DNA from: Bacillota bacterium
Lineage (GTDB): Bacteria > Bacillota > Clostridia > Christensenellales > SZUA-584
Reading direction: 5' to 3'
Length of the DNA stretch: 64,000 nt
Assembly: GCA_023391105.1 (NCBI GenBank)
Contig: JAEWBO010000022.1
Location: forward strand, 12,611-76,610
Shown here in pieces: positions 42,435 through 49,501 of this stretch. Both the position numbers and the translations under genes were made by a program. The notes beneath the pieces are model-generated. The model saw only the letters and a program-made list of their open reading frames with translations. It did not search any database and was not told where the DNA came from. Positions within the stretch are counted from its first letter, which is position 1, and each line of letters opens with the position of its first letter.

Positions 42435-42703
42435 CTAAATAGATGCGTAATACCATGACGCGCCCCACACGTTGACGACAATGCCAATGGCTGCAAGCAA
42501 CGCAGGCAGCCCGGCAGCTTTGGTATTTCTAAGAAATTTCCCGGGACATATTCAAGCACAAACTGCGGCGCATATATACTTAATACATCGAACAAATGTT
42601 CCCGTCATGCTGTCTCTCTCGTTCTTTTTACACAGCAAGTTAAAAGGAAAAACCCTGCCGCAAATATGAACGGATAGGTATGCCGTTCCTGTTCGTTCAT
42701 CAT
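42435..42703 (-). pseudogene. Possible decayed small membrane protein gene
   Basis: On the minus strand one frame starts MNEQERHTYPFIFAAGFFLL and stops early after TCCVKRTRETA; a different frame further on reads KFLRNTKAAGLPALLAAIGI then VVNVWGASWYYASI and ends 9 bp before recF. Both fragments look like pieces of one helical membrane protein, separated by at least one frameshift and a stop. Not recognised; chance is possible. Confidence 0.3.
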
Positions 42704-42815
42704 CACGAAAGATATTTTATCATGCGCTTTTGTCTTGGGCAATGCGGATTTCACCCTGTTCTTTTCGCGCTGATGCTTCATGCTTTTTTTTAGCTTGCAT
42801 CCGCGCATCTGCCGG

Positions 42816-43334
42816 TCAACTTGGCGCGTATTCTTTTCTGAACTGCGCGATCTCTTCATCGCTGAACCCAAGTGTGCGAAGAAAGCTCTTATGCTGCTCT
42901 GGCGATTGCCGCTCAAAGCTCAAATGCCACTTTAGCGTCGTATCATGACTCACTCCCGCCTCCTGCAATATCACTTGCCATAGGTCCTTGTTTATCCTCT
43001 TTGATTTCAGATCGTGATTGTCAAGCAGCTTGACAATGACTGCCTGCTGATCCTTGATGCTTTGAATTTGCGTGTTTAGTTCATCAAGCCGCTTAAGCAG
43101 CAGTGAAGACACATCAGACACCCGGTTATCAAGATATTTTGAGATGTCGTGAAGCGCAATACCCGCATCACGCAGGCTCATGATGATTCTGAGTTTATCG
43201 ATATCTCGTTCCGAATACAAACGATAGCCGTTGTCCGCCTTCTTTTCAGGGACAATGAGGCCAATGCGCTCATAATACAAAAGCGCTGTTCTTGAGATTC
43301 CAAACATTTTCGCGGTTTTGCCTACCGTTAGCAT
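42816..43334 (-). CDS. MerR family transcriptional regulator
   Basis: A 172-residue regulator with the N-terminal MerR HTH (MLTVGKTAKMFGISRTALLY, YERIGLIVPEKKADNGYRLY) followed by a dimerisation coil (SSLLLKRLDELNTQIQSIKDQQ) and a C-terminal tail that lacks metal-binding cysteines. Ligand unknown. It is divergent from an SRPBCC-type gene, and the shared region contains a MerR-style promoter. ATG at 43334 follows AGGGG. Confidence 0.88.
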   Translation of the reverse strand: MLTVGKTAKMFGISRTALLYYERIGLIVPEKKADNGYRLYSERDIDKLRIIMSLRDAGIALHDISKYLDNRVSDVSSLLLKRLDELNTQIQSIKDQQAVIVKLLDNHDLKSKRINKDLWQVILQEAGVSHDTTLKWHLSFERQSPEQHKSFLRTLGFSDEEIAQFRKEYAPS

Positions 43335-43358
43335 AAATCGCACCCCTATAAAAAGGTA

Positions 43359-43389
43359 TTGACCTGTCTATAACTTTATAGTTTATGAT
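43359..43389 (+). promoter_or_regulatory. MerR-type promoter with 19-bp spacer and central dyad
   Basis: TTGACC (43359-43364) and TATGAT (43384-43389) are 19 bases apart, the over-long spacing that MerR activators correct by twisting DNA. The spacer is centred on the perfect dyad CTATAACTTTATAG (43368-43381). This drives the SRPBCC gene and lies next to the divergent merR gene. Confidence 0.8.
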
Positions 43390-43424
43390 CGCCAGTATAA
43401 TCAAATGTTTGGAGGATGTAAAGG

Positions 43425-43886
43425 ATGAAACAAAATGCGGATACTCTGAGGATTGTCAGAAAAGGAACATTGGCGCTCAAAGCGGATGCGAAAACCGTTT
43501 TCCTTCTGCTTTGCCCCGTTAAGGAAGTGGATTGGATTGCCGGCTGGGAGGATATCTGCACACTGATCTATACGGATTCCGGAATTGCGGAAGAAGGCTG
43601 CGTGTTTGAAACCGATACGCAGGAGGAAGGCAAAGCGCTCTGGCTATGCAGCTATTATGATGCAAAAAACACTAAAATCTCCTATATCAAGCACATAATC
43701 GACAAAGCCGTCGTCAAGTGGGATATGATTGTACGTGATACGGAAAGCGGTAGTGCCATTGATATGGTATATAACATCACCAGCTTAAGTAAGGAAAGTG
43801 TTGAGTTTTCTAAGCAGATGGATGCGGGCTTGAAAACGCTATTTACTAATATTGAAAGACAGATCAACGATTACGTGACAAATTAG
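43425..43886 (+). CDS. SRPBCC (START-like) family protein
   Basis: A 153-residue protein with the long-cavity helix-grip fold pattern: KGTLALKADAKTVFLLLCPVKEVDWIAGW at the N-terminus and a long C-terminal helix (ESVEFSKQMDAGLKTLFTNIERQINDY). Such proteins bind hydrophobic ligands. The MerR-type promoter directly upstream suggests induction by a small molecule. GGAGG lies nine bases before the ATG. Confidence 0.8.
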   Translation: MKQNADTLRIVRKGTLALKADAKTVFLLLCPVKEVDWIAGWEDICTLIYTDSGIAEEGCVFETDTQEEGKALWLCSYYDAKNTKISYIKHIIDKAVVKWDMIVRDTESGSAIDMVYNITSLSKESVEFSKQMDAGLKTLFTNIERQINDYVTN

Positions 43887-43910
43887 TTTTTGCCGGACGC
43901 ATGTCAAAAG

Positions 43911-43939
43911 AAGCCCGCAGGCTGTTATCCGCGGGCTTT
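43911..43939. terminator. Bidirectional terminator between convergent genes
   Basis: AAGCCCGC and GCGGGCTT stem with a 12-base loop, A-rich on the left, T-rich on the right; it separates the SRPBCC gene (plus) from the kinase gene (minus). Confidence 0.8.
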
Positions 43940-43953
43940 CGATTCCTTAATTC

Positions 43954-44781
43954 CTAATTATTCACATAGATATGTGTGCTGGCAGCCTTGCCCGAAAGGA
44001 TATCCGCAATGCAGTTAACTGCGCTGGAAATGTACACCTGAGTGCCAGACTTGGCGGGCCCCAACGAATACTTAAGCTTTGCGCCCGCTCCCTGCGCGCC
44101 CACGCGCGACGCGCCCCGGCAGCAGCCGATGGCGTCAATCACATTTTTTTCAAGCGCTTCGGGTGTTTCGCCTGTGATTTCCCGTATCAATGTGGAGGGG
44201 TCTTTTGGATCTTGATAAATGCCGTCCACAGACGTGAGTATAATCAGCGTTTTGGCCTTCACAAGCATGGCCACCACCGCCGCCGTTTCATCGTTGTCCA
44301 CGCACTCTACCACTTCGCGTCCGCCGTTGCCGATTTTTTTAAGCTCCATTTTGCGGTTCTCTTCGCTCGAAACAGGGTCATTATAGTTGATGATTGGAAT
44401 CGCACCCTGTAAAGGCGCGCGATTTAGCAGCCGCAATATATGCTCCCTTTTTTCCTCATCGTTAAAATGGCTGTGTTCCACCAGCACCTGACGCACCGAA
44501 AACTTGGGGTTGATAAACTGGCGGTAGTTCTCCATGAGTATCGCCTGACCCTGTGCGCTGTAGTCTGTTTTCACGTCCTCAACGTCGCCGCTGAGCTCGT
44601 GGCCGTTTCGTTTTAAGTAATCGATGCGGCCGATTTCCGTTGCGCCAGAACTCACAAGCAGCATGCCGGGCCGCAAAGAATTGCTTAAACGTGAAAATAT
44701 ATTGTAATCAAGATCGCCGTCCTCATGGCGGATCAGCGCCATTGATCCTATTTTTATAACGATATCATATGCGCTTTCCAA
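43954..44781 (-). CDS. Amino acid kinase family protein (glutamate 5-kinase-like, no PUA)
   Basis: A 275-residue protein of the amino-acid kinase fold. It has the N-terminal nucleotide segment DIVIKIGSMALI, the LLVSSGATEIGR loop, the IPIINYNDPVSSEEN region (as in ProB) and VDNDETAAVVAMLVKAKTLIILTSVDGIY. It resembles glutamate 5-kinase without the C-terminal PUA domain, but there is no proA neighbour, so proline synthesis is not certain. The start is TTG at 44781 after AGGAG. Confidence 0.75.
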   Translation of the reverse strand: MESAYDIVIKIGSMALIRHEDGDLDYNIFSRLSNSLRPGMLLVSSGATEIGRIDYLKRNGHELSGDVEDVKTDYSAQGQAILMENYRQFINPKFSVRQVLVEHSHFNDEEKREHILRLLNRAPLQGAIPIINYNDPVSSEENRKMELKKIGNGGREVVECVDNDETAAVVAMLVKAKTLIILTSVDGIYQDPKDPSTLIREITGETPEALEKNVIDAIGCCRGASRVGAQGAGAKLKYSLGPAKSGTQVYISSAVNCIADILSGKAASTHIYVNN

Positions 44782-44868
44782 AGCTCTACGCTCCTATCAC
44801 CGAAAAAACTCGGCCTTAAAATAACGATACCAGTATATCACCATACTTATAAATGTAAAGCCTATTCA

Positions 44869-45429
44869 CTACTTGCTCTTTGCTGGCTTTTTATTGAGTT
44901 TTAGCACAATGTTTCGCATGGCCGCCATCGTTTGAAATAAGCTCACTGCCAGCGCGGCTTTTTCTTTTAGGTTAAGATTGCCTGATTTTGTTTCAGGGAC
45001 AATTTGCTCTACTACGGATTTTACATCTTGAAGTTCCAGAAGATTAACGGCAATACAGAAAAAGCTCTTTCGCCGCCCGTCGTTGTAGTTCTCTAATAAA
45101 AATTCTAATATTTCTATTTTTTCAGCCAATTCAGCCTGATATGCGTCAATCCCAATTTCCCTGACCCTCTTAAAATCCTTTAGCTGGTTGCGATGTGTAA
45201 TAAAAGAGTCAAAGGCGTCTATGCCATTATATTTTTCACAAGGGTACTCATCACAAAGGTAACAGTATTCAATTCCGCCATGCTGCTGGCTGCACCTTAT
45301 GATTGCGCATGGCTGATTTCCTGCCCCACCACCGCAGCCGGGGCAATAATGATTGAAGCGCATTGGACACAAACCACAATTTAAGCCACATAGGGAAAAT
45401 AAAGGATACTCTCTTTGGTAATTTTTCAT
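44869..45429 (-). CDS. DUF3795-type cysteine-rich protein
   Basis: A 186-residue protein whose first 60 residues are full of cysteines: SLCGLNCGLCPMRFNHYCPGC, then CAIIRC, and YCYLCDEYPCEKY, the DUF3795 pattern that likely binds a metal or Fe-S cluster. The C-terminal part is helical. Function unknown. AAGGAG precedes the start. Confidence 0.8.
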   Translation of the reverse strand: MKNYQREYPLFSLCGLNCGLCPMRFNHYCPGCGGGAGNQPCAIIRCSQQHGGIEYCYLCDEYPCEKYNGIDAFDSFITHRNQLKDFKRVREIGIDAYQAELAEKIEILEFLLENYNDGRRKSFFCIAVNLLELQDVKSVVEQIVPETKSGNLNLKEKAALAVSLFQTMAAMRNIVLKLNKKPAKSK

Positions 45430-45535
45430 TTATTGACTCCTTAATTTTTGTGCACCATCCGAATGAATGACTTTTTAATTTAAGCGGCAAAAAGTATATT
45501 AATCTAAAATTGGCGTCCAGTTACTTTAGACGCTC

Positions 45536-45646
45536 TCAGATACCATTATAATAATAGCTTATAATTATCAAACCAATAATGAATACCCATATGGCGATAA
45601 TGGGAAGCGCAAAATTCCACTTCTTTGGTTTCACATTTTGCCACAT
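45536..45646 (-). CDS. Possible 36-residue one-helix membrane peptide
   Basis: ATG at 45646, stop at 45536-45538. Begins MWQNVKPKKWNFALPIIAIW and continues VFIIGLIIISYYYNGI: a basic head, then a single hydrophobic helix, a typical small-membrane-protein layout. The ribosome site GAAGG is only two bases from the ATG, with GAGGAG further up, so support is modest. The surrounding 379-bp gap has no other gene. Confidence 0.4.
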   Translation of the reverse strand: MWQNVKPKKWNFALPIIAIWVFIIGLIIISYYYNGI

Positions 45647-45766
45647 ATCCTTCGCTTGAATGTTATCTCCTCTATCAAGATATTATTCACTTATATTATA
45701 TCATTTTCATTGATGCATTCCCATAAAGCATAAATGAATATTTTGGCTGTATGTCCAGTGTCAAAT

Positions 45767-45793
45767 AAAAAAGCAGGGGTTCTTGGCCCCTGC
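45767..45793 (-). terminator. Terminator of the MerR-YbjQ-CPBP operon
   Basis: GCAGGGG and CCCCTGC with a 7-base loop; on the minus strand T6 follows. It is 15 bp past the CPBP gene stop. Confidence 0.85.
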
Positions 45794-45808
45794 CCCATAT
45801 CGATCTGT

Positions 45809-46771
45809 TTATGCCGCCGTTTCCACAGCTACTTGCACCTTGGGTTGTTTGGGCGGCGCAATCAGCTTATTTTTCTTCTCAAGGCGCACCATGATCACCG
45901 TAAAGACCACCATCGCAACGATGAATCCGGCGCCGCCGATAATACCTGTGGGCGCAGGCCCCAAAAACGGGTCTGTCGACTCAGCACCGCCCTGTGTGAA
46001 ATATAAGCCGATGGCCGCGAAGCCGTTGAGCGCGCCGTGGCCGATGGCTGCAGGCAGGCAGCTTCGTGTCCTTAATGACACATACGAGAAAAATACGCCC
46101 ATCACAATGCAGAATCCGCACATCGCAAGTATGCCTGTATAAGGATAGCCCGGATAATTCAGCCCGTAGTTGTGACCCATTACTGTCAGCGGTGCGTGCC
46201 ACAGCCCCCAAATCACGCCGCTAATCAGCACTGTCGGCACAATAGAAAGCTTCTCGGAAAGCTTGGGCACAAGATATCCGCGCCAGCCCCATTCCTCACC
46301 GGTGGTGGTGAATATGTTGAGAATAGGCGAGAGCAACACGCCAATAGCAATCTGCATGATCATCATCGCTTTCATCGCTGCCGGATCAATATTGAGACCT
46401 TGCGCCGCAAAGGATTGCGCCATGGCTCCCATATTCGGATCAAACCGGTTCGGATAAACCAAAAAGTACAGCACCGCCCCCGCCGCGATCAGCACCGCAG
46501 GCAACAGCCAGGCGAGAATATAGAAACGGATGTGTCCTTTAAAGTTGGGCAATATCCACGCATCCTTAAAGCCTTCCTTGGTAATCAGGCGTGTGAGCAC
46601 CACACACAGCGCGGGGATAAACATCACCGAGCCAACCAGCAGCGTAGAAATTGACGCATACTCCGGTTTGTTCACCATATTGCCGACCACGAATATCTCA
46701 TATATATAAGTCAAAACGAAGGTGAATCCCAAAAAAATGGCGATCCGTTTGCCTGTCTGCGTTTTTTCCAT
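45809..46771 (-). CDS. CPBP family intramembrane glutamic protease
   Basis: A 320-residue membrane protein with about eight helices. CPBP/Abi motifs: TTGEEWGWRGYLVPKL (EExxxR) near residue 170, then ISGVIWGLWHAPL (His) and a later AIGHGALNGF. The family includes CAAX-type prenyl endopeptidases and bacteriocin-immunity-like proteins. Substrate unknown. It is the last gene after merR and ybjQ on one transcript; GGAGG is nine bases before the ATG. Confidence 0.88.
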   Translation of the reverse strand: MEKTQTGKRIAIFLGFTFVLTYIYEIFVVGNMVNKPEYASISTLLVGSVMFIPALCVVLTRLITKEGFKDAWILPNFKGHIRFYILAWLLPAVLIAAGAVLYFLVYPNRFDPNMGAMAQSFAAQGLNIDPAAMKAMMIMQIAIGVLLSPILNIFTTTGEEWGWRGYLVPKLSEKLSIVPTVLISGVIWGLWHAPLTVMGHNYGLNYPGYPYTGILAMCGFCIVMGVFFSYVSLRTRSCLPAAIGHGALNGFAAIGLYFTQGGAESTDPFLGPAPTGIIGGAGFIVAMVVFTVIMVRLEKKNKLIAPPKQPKVQVAVETAA

Positions 46772-46793
46772 AAATAAGACCTCCTAAACTAAC

Positions 46794-47111
46794 CTACAGC
46801 TTGATTTTTACGGCCGTGCCGTAAGCAATCACCTCGGCGGCGCCTTGCATGATGGATGACGACGCATAGCGCACATTGATTATGGCATCTGCCCCCAGCG
46901 CCTCCGCTTCGTCCACCATGCGCTTCACCGCAATCTGACGCGATTCGTTGAGCATTTCCGTATAGCTCACAATCTCTCCGCCCACTAGCGTTTTCATGCC
47001 CGCCATAAAATCCTTGCCGAAATGCTTAGACTGCACGACGCTTCCCTTCACAATACCCAGCGCCGCCTCAATGTCTTTTCCCGGAATGTAATCAATATTT
47101 AGCAGCAGCAT
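46794..47111 (-). CDS. YbjQ family (UPF0145) protein
   Basis: A 105-residue protein. LLNIDYIPGKDIEAALGIVKGSVV, then GGEIVSYTEMLNESRQIAVKRMVDEAEALGADAIINVRY are the full family signature. The fold forms pentamers; function is unknown, with metal binding suggested. The ATG at 47111 follows GGAGG, inside the last codons of the merR gene (20-bp overlap). Confidence 0.9.
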   Translation of the reverse strand: MLLLNIDYIPGKDIEAALGIVKGSVVQSKHFGKDFMAGMKTLVGGEIVSYTEMLNESRQIAVKRMVDEAEALGADAIINVRYASSSIMQGAAEVIAYGTAVKIKL

Positions 47112-47727
47112 TTTCTTCACCCTCCTTTATTTCTTTCATTCTTTGTTTTAATGCCAAAGTTACACCAACGATCACCGCCGCAGGAAATATGAGAATCAAT
47201 ATACCCACCGGAACGGGCACATGATCGGCAATAAACGCCCACAGCAGCAGCCCCAAAACAGTGCCCATAAACGCGACCACAATAACAGCCATCGCGATGG
47301 CCGAATAGCGCAGCTTCTTATCCTTACTTATATTCATAAAGCGTGTTCCCTCCTTCTCCATCTTCTCAATCTGTTCCAAATATATATCAGGATCCATCGT
47401 TTCCAGCTGCAAAGCGCTATGAGCCATCTGCGTACACAGCAGCTTAACCTGATCTAGGTTCTTGCTGTCCCGTTCCAGCTTAATGAGATGCCGACGCAGT
47501 GCGTCTTCTGTCGTGAGAATACCGTTTTGTATTTTGAGTATCTCTTCAATGGGTATCGCAAGCTTTCGCAGCAGCTTGATCTTTTTTAACAGCACCACTT
47601 CACTTGCTTCATAATCACGATACCCGTTGGCGTTATTGCGGCCGGGCGCAAGAAGCCCCTCTTTTTCGTAAAACCTGATGTTCCTCTTGGAAATGCCAAC
47701 GGCCTGCTCAACCTCATTGATCTTCAC
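47092..47727 (-). CDS. MerR family regulator with C-terminal membrane segments
   Basis: A 211-residue protein: N-terminal MerR HTH (INEVEQAVGISKRNIRFYEK, EGLLAPGRNNANGYRDYEAS), a coiled middle, then two strong hydrophobic helices near residues 146-168 and 173-193 (IAMAVIVVAFMGTVLGLLLW and VPVGILILIFPAAVIVGVTL). A membrane-anchored MerR is unusual; it may sense an envelope signal. It shares a transcript with YbjQ and a membrane protease. Its promoter shows a MerR-type operator, suggesting autoregulation. Confidence 0.87.
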   Translation of the reverse strand: MKINEVEQAVGISKRNIRFYEKEGLLAPGRNNANGYRDYEASEVVLLKKIKLLRKLAIPIEEILKIQNGILTTEDALRRHLIKLERDSKNLDQVKLLCTQMAHSALQLETMDPDIYLEQIEKMEKEGTRFMNISKDKKLRYSAIAMAVIVVAFMGTVLGLLLWAFIADHVPVPVGILILIFPAAVIVGVTLALKQRMKEIKEGEENAAAKY

Positions 47728-47757
47728 TGATCTGCCCCCTTGCCCTGATTTTATTTC

Positions 47758-47788
47758 ATTGTATACCTTCTACCAAGGGGAAGGTCAA
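47758..47788 (-). promoter_or_regulatory. MerR-type promoter with 19-bp spacer
   Basis: On the minus strand TTGACC (47783-47788) and TACAAT (47758-47763) are 19 bases apart. The spacer holds the dyad ACCTTC-CCCTTGGTA-GAAGGT (47765-47785). The downstream merR gene is the likely regulator. Confidence 0.75.
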
Positions 47789-47824
47789 TACATAGCCAAA
47801 AAATAATACGGAGATACGCTCAAA

Positions 47825-47854
47825 GAACCTGGATCTATTTGCAGGTTGATTTTT
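47825..47854 (+). terminator. Candidate attenuator hairpin upstream of rpiB
   Basis: AACCTG and CAGGTT around a ten-base loop, followed by GATTTTTTT. No plus-strand gene precedes it, so it would act in the rpiB leader or be incidental. Confidence 0.35.
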
Positions 47855-47954
47855 TTGAGGTTGTTTGATATCCTTTATCGAGAGAAAGATGGACGAAATA
47901 TGCCCTTTTTCTCCCATTTTCGCTTCTTAGGCAAACATAAGAAAGGATATCACG

Positions 47955-48398
47955 ATGACGATTGCAATCGGATCGGATCACGGTGGGTTTGAGCTCAAAA
48001 AGTCGATTATTGAACATCTTCAAAAACAACAAGTAAAAACGCTGGATATGGGGGCATACGATACACAGTCTTCCGACTATCCTGATTATGCGCCTCCGGT
48101 TTGCAGCGCCGTGCTGTCGGGCGAGGCGAGCTTAGGCATTCTGATCTGCGGCACCGGTATCGGCATATCCATTTCGGCAAATAAAATTGATGGTATCCGA
48201 TGCGCGCTTTTGGGAGATGTTTTTTCCGCAAAAATGGCGCGTGAGCATAACAATGCAAATGTGATGGCGCTTGGCGCCCGCGTGATCGGGCAGGGGCTTG
48301 CTTTAGAAATTGTTGATGCTTTTTTAAAAGCTGAATTCTCTGACGATGTGCGTCATTCCAAAAGAGTGGAAAAGATAATGAATTTGGAGAAACGTTAA
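47955..48398 (+). CDS. rpiB: Ribose 5-phosphate isomerase B
   Basis: Interconverts ribose 5-phosphate and ribulose 5-phosphate (pentose phosphate pathway). The 147-residue protein has the RpiB/LacAB fold marks TIAIGSDHGGFELKKSI, the catalytic Cys in LGILICGTGIGISISANKIDGIRCAL and EHNNANVMALGARVIG. AAGGATATCACG precedes the ATG. It stands before upp with 148 bp between. Confidence 0.95.
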   Translation: MTIAIGSDHGGFELKKSIIEHLQKQQVKTLDMGAYDTQSSDYPDYAPPVCSAVLSGEASLGILICGTGIGISISANKIDGIRCALLGDVFSAKMAREHNNANVMALGARVIGQGLALEIVDAFLKAEFSDDVRHSKRVEKIMNLEKR

Positions 48399-48458
48399 AC
48401 GTTTCTTTTTTGTTACCAGGATTCCAAACGCAGTTTTTGGGTTGGATGACCGGGGTCC

Positions 48459-48479
48459 CCGAAAAGGATAGCTTTTCGG
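48459..48479 (+). promoter_or_regulatory. Hairpin in the upp leader
   Basis: CCGAAAAG and CTTTTCGG form an 8-bp stem with a five-base loop, without a T-run. Possible transcript stabiliser or control element; no PyrR-type site was recognised. Confidence 0.35.
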
Positions 48480-48545
48480 AGCATTAAATCATAATGGTTT
48501 TGGTTTTTTGCGAAAGAATTAATACATAGAGCATGGAGGAATGTA

Positions 48546-49175
48546 ATGGGTAAGTTAGTTGTCATGGATCATCCTCTCATTCAGCATAAGATATCGCTGA
48601 TTAGAGACAAACAAACAGGTACGCGGGATTTTCGTCTTCTCGTCGAAGAAATCGCTATGCTTATGGGCTATGAGGTGACGCGCGATCTTCCTTTAAAAGA
48701 GGTGGAGATCGAGACACCTGTCGCCAAAGCCAAAACAAAGGTGATATCGGGCAAGACGATCGGCATCGTCCCCATACTGCGCGCCGGGCTTGGCATGGTC
48801 AATGGTATACTCTCACTCGTTCCTGCCGCAAAGGTCGGTCATATCGGCCTTTACCGCGACCCCGAAACCTTGCAGCCGGTGGAATACTACTGTAAGCTGC
48901 CCACGGATGCGTCAGAGCGCGATTTGATTGTTGTCGATCCGATGCTGGCTACGGGAGGCAGTGCCAACGGTGCCATCACGCTGCTTAAAGAGCGCGGCGT
49001 GAAGAACATCAAGCTGGTTTGCCTCATCGCTGCTCCCGAGGGCATTGCGGCGGTGCAAAAAGAGCATGGCGACGTGGATATATTTGTGGCGGCGGTTGAT
49101 GAAAAGCTCAACGACCACGGCTATATCATACCCGGCCTTGGTGACGCGGGCGACAGGCTGTTCGGCACAAAATAA
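48546..49175 (+). CDS. upp: Uracil phosphoribosyltransferase
   Basis: Salvages uracil to UMP using PRPP. The 209-residue protein has DHPLIQHKISLIRDKQTGTRDFR, GIVPILRAGLGMV, and the PRPP loop VVDPMLATGGSANGAI, ending HGYIIPGLGDAGDRLFGT. In many Firmicutes upp lies next to ATP synthase genes; here it is 13 bp before the V-ATPase operon and probably shares its transcript. Confidence 0.96.
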   Translation: MGKLVVMDHPLIQHKISLIRDKQTGTRDFRLLVEEIAMLMGYEVTRDLPLKEVEIETPVAKAKTKVISGKTIGIVPILRAGLGMVNGILSLVPAAKVGHIGLYRDPETLQPVEYYCKLPTDASERDLIVVDPMLATGGSANGAITLLKERGVKNIKLVCLIAAPEGIAAVQKEHGDVDIFVAAVDEKLNDHGYIIPGLGDAGDRLFGTK

Positions 49176-49188
49176 CAGGAGCGTAAAC

Positions 49189-49500
49189 ATGGCAATTGGT
49201 GTATTAAGCGATATAAAGGCCGCTGAAGAAAAGGCACAGGAGATACGGCGTGTGGCCGCTATCGCCGCCAAAGATGCGGTAAAGCTTGCATCACAGGAAA
49301 ACGCCGCGTATGAGGATGAAGAGCTTACGCTGGCGCGGCGCTTAAGCCTTAAAAAAGTGGATGAGGGACGCACGGCGGCCAAAGCGGAGCTGGATAAGCA
49401 GCAGGCACGGCGGCTTATGGAATGCGAAGCGCTCAAGGAAAACGCAAGAAAGAAGCTTGCGCTCGCCGCAGATGTCTGTTTAGAGAGGATACTCAAATAA
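49189..49500 (+). CDS. V-type ATP synthase subunit H (peripheral stalk, NtpF/G-like)
   Basis: A 103-residue, highly charged helical protein (KAAEEKAQEIRRVAAIAAKDAVKLASQENAAYEDEE), the coiled peripheral-stalk subunit that pairs with subunit E. Its position as first gene of the cluster fits. I use ATG 49189 after AGGAG; the open frame extends back into upp. Named H here; naming varies among clusters. Confidence 0.85.
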   Translation: MAIGVLSDIKAAEEKAQEIRRVAAIAAKDAVKLASQENAAYEDEELTLARRLSLKKVDEGRTAAKAELDKQQARRLMECEALKENARKKLALAADVCLERILK

Positions 49501-49501
49501 C

